Below are positions 32,622 to 33,018 of a stretch of 33,018 bases of DNA, one piece after another (position 1 is the stretch's first letter; every line of letters starts with the position of its first letter). Source of the stretch: a virus; IMG/VR virus record IMGVR_UViG_3300026479_000029, positions 1 through 33,018 of that record; one strand, 5' to 3'. The notes under the pieces are model-generated. The model ran no database searches. It was not told where the DNA came from and saw only the letters and a program-made list of their open reading frames with translations. A program made the position numbers and the translations under genes.

Positions 32622-33018
32622 TTATGAATTGTTTAATTGTTCCCAGTTTAAATACCTTTCCCAATTATGTTCTTTAATTAATTTTGTCCAAAGCTTGATG
32701 TATTTTCTTTCTTTGGGTTTTAGAATATGTCGAGGTTGTTCGTTAACAAACATTTGCATTTTTTCTGGATCAAACTTTTTACCTAACGCAATACTTTTAC
32801 ATTTAAAATATAAATCTCTAGTGCTGCCATCAAATATTTCCATTATATCTGACACTTCTTCTTTTGTCATGTCAAATTCCTTAGCTAAATCTTCAGCTAA
32901 TTTCCAAAGAAGTTTTTGCTCTGTTTCTAAATGATTTTTCATCATAATAGCTTTACGCTTATTATATTGTTTTCTATCATAATCTATAGCTTCAATTAAA
33001 GTTTCACCATTTAACCAA
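32622..33018 (-). CDS. Unassigned protein, 5' end outside window (partial)
   Basis: The frame ending at 32622 stays open through the right edge: codons upstream of the in-frame ATG pair at 32940-32945 read W-L-N-G-E-T-L-I-E-A-I-D-Y-D-R-K-Q-Y-N-K-R-K-A-I in a normal coding style. So the real start is probably beyond base 33018, and the 107 residues after the ATG are only the C-terminal part. Visible features are helices (TEQKLLWKLAEDLAKEFDMT, EEVSDIMEIFD) and a basic/aromatic end (RKYIKLWTKLIKEHNWERYL). I do not recognise it. Confidence 0.6.
   Translation of the reverse strand, partial: WLNGETLIEAIDYDRKQYNKRKAIMMKNHLETEQKLLWKLAEDLAKEFDMTKEEVSDIMEIFDGSTRDLYFKCKSIALGKKFDPEKMQMFVNEQPRHILKPKERKYIKLWTKLIKEHNWERYLNWEQLNNS

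Overview
The window looks like part of a large, AT-rich tailed-phage genome, a contractile-tailed (myovirus) phage that most likely infects a Bacteroidetes host such as a marine flavobacterium. The phage assignment rests on a baseplate gene run: spike/OB-fold, gp25/W-like, gp6/J-like, gp7/I-like, hub and LysM/gp53-like proteins. The host guess rests on a lipoprotein of flavobacterial style and on start codons that lack Shine-Dalgarno sequences and sit behind A/T-rich leaders, as in Bacteroidetes. All credible genes are on the minus strand, so the window reads right to left. Genes are tightly packed, there is no gene-free stretch over 300 bases, and I see no tRNA, CRISPR array, insertion sequence or integrase.

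Right end (about 33.0-31.0 kb): a gene cut by the window edge, two small membrane proteins, a UV-damage endonuclease (UvdE) and a short helical protein, closed by a strong minus-strand terminator at about 30.97 kb.

Middle right (30.9-25.1 kb): a block of proteins sharing an N-terminal tag of the type MKYIKLFESF, or a related motif. They include an HExxH metallopeptidase-like protein, a zinc-ribbon plus GNAT protein, a 986-residue multi-domain protein, a lysine-rich protein, a protein of unknown function and an acidic repeat protein. The 986-residue protein carries a motif like ESVVNE at five places between domains. The tags and repeats resemble the (L/I)-x-E cleavage sites of T4-type prohead proteases, so this block may encode internal head proteins, one of them a polyprotein. 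This is the most interesting part of the window. A second terminator hairpin lies at 25.03-25.06 kb.

Middle (25.0-21.9 kb): dCMP deaminase, a DinG/XPD-like Fe-S helicase, and a Trp/Asn-rich lipoprotein.

Left two thirds (21.85-0 kb): six small unassigned genes, then a continuous tail/baseplate operon in the order large baseplate/tail protein, LysM/gp53-like protein, hub with an EPTP-repeat linker, tail-tube/baseplate-type protein, spike OB-fold protein, large unknown protein, S1-domain protein, amidoligase-like protein with a beta-helix tail, structural protein, gp25-like, gp6-like, a small protein, gp7-like, a short fibre-like protein, and a structural protein that runs off the left edge. 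The V-W-J-I style order matches contractile-tail phages such as P2 and T4. The S1-like and amidoligase-like genes inside this operon are unusual.
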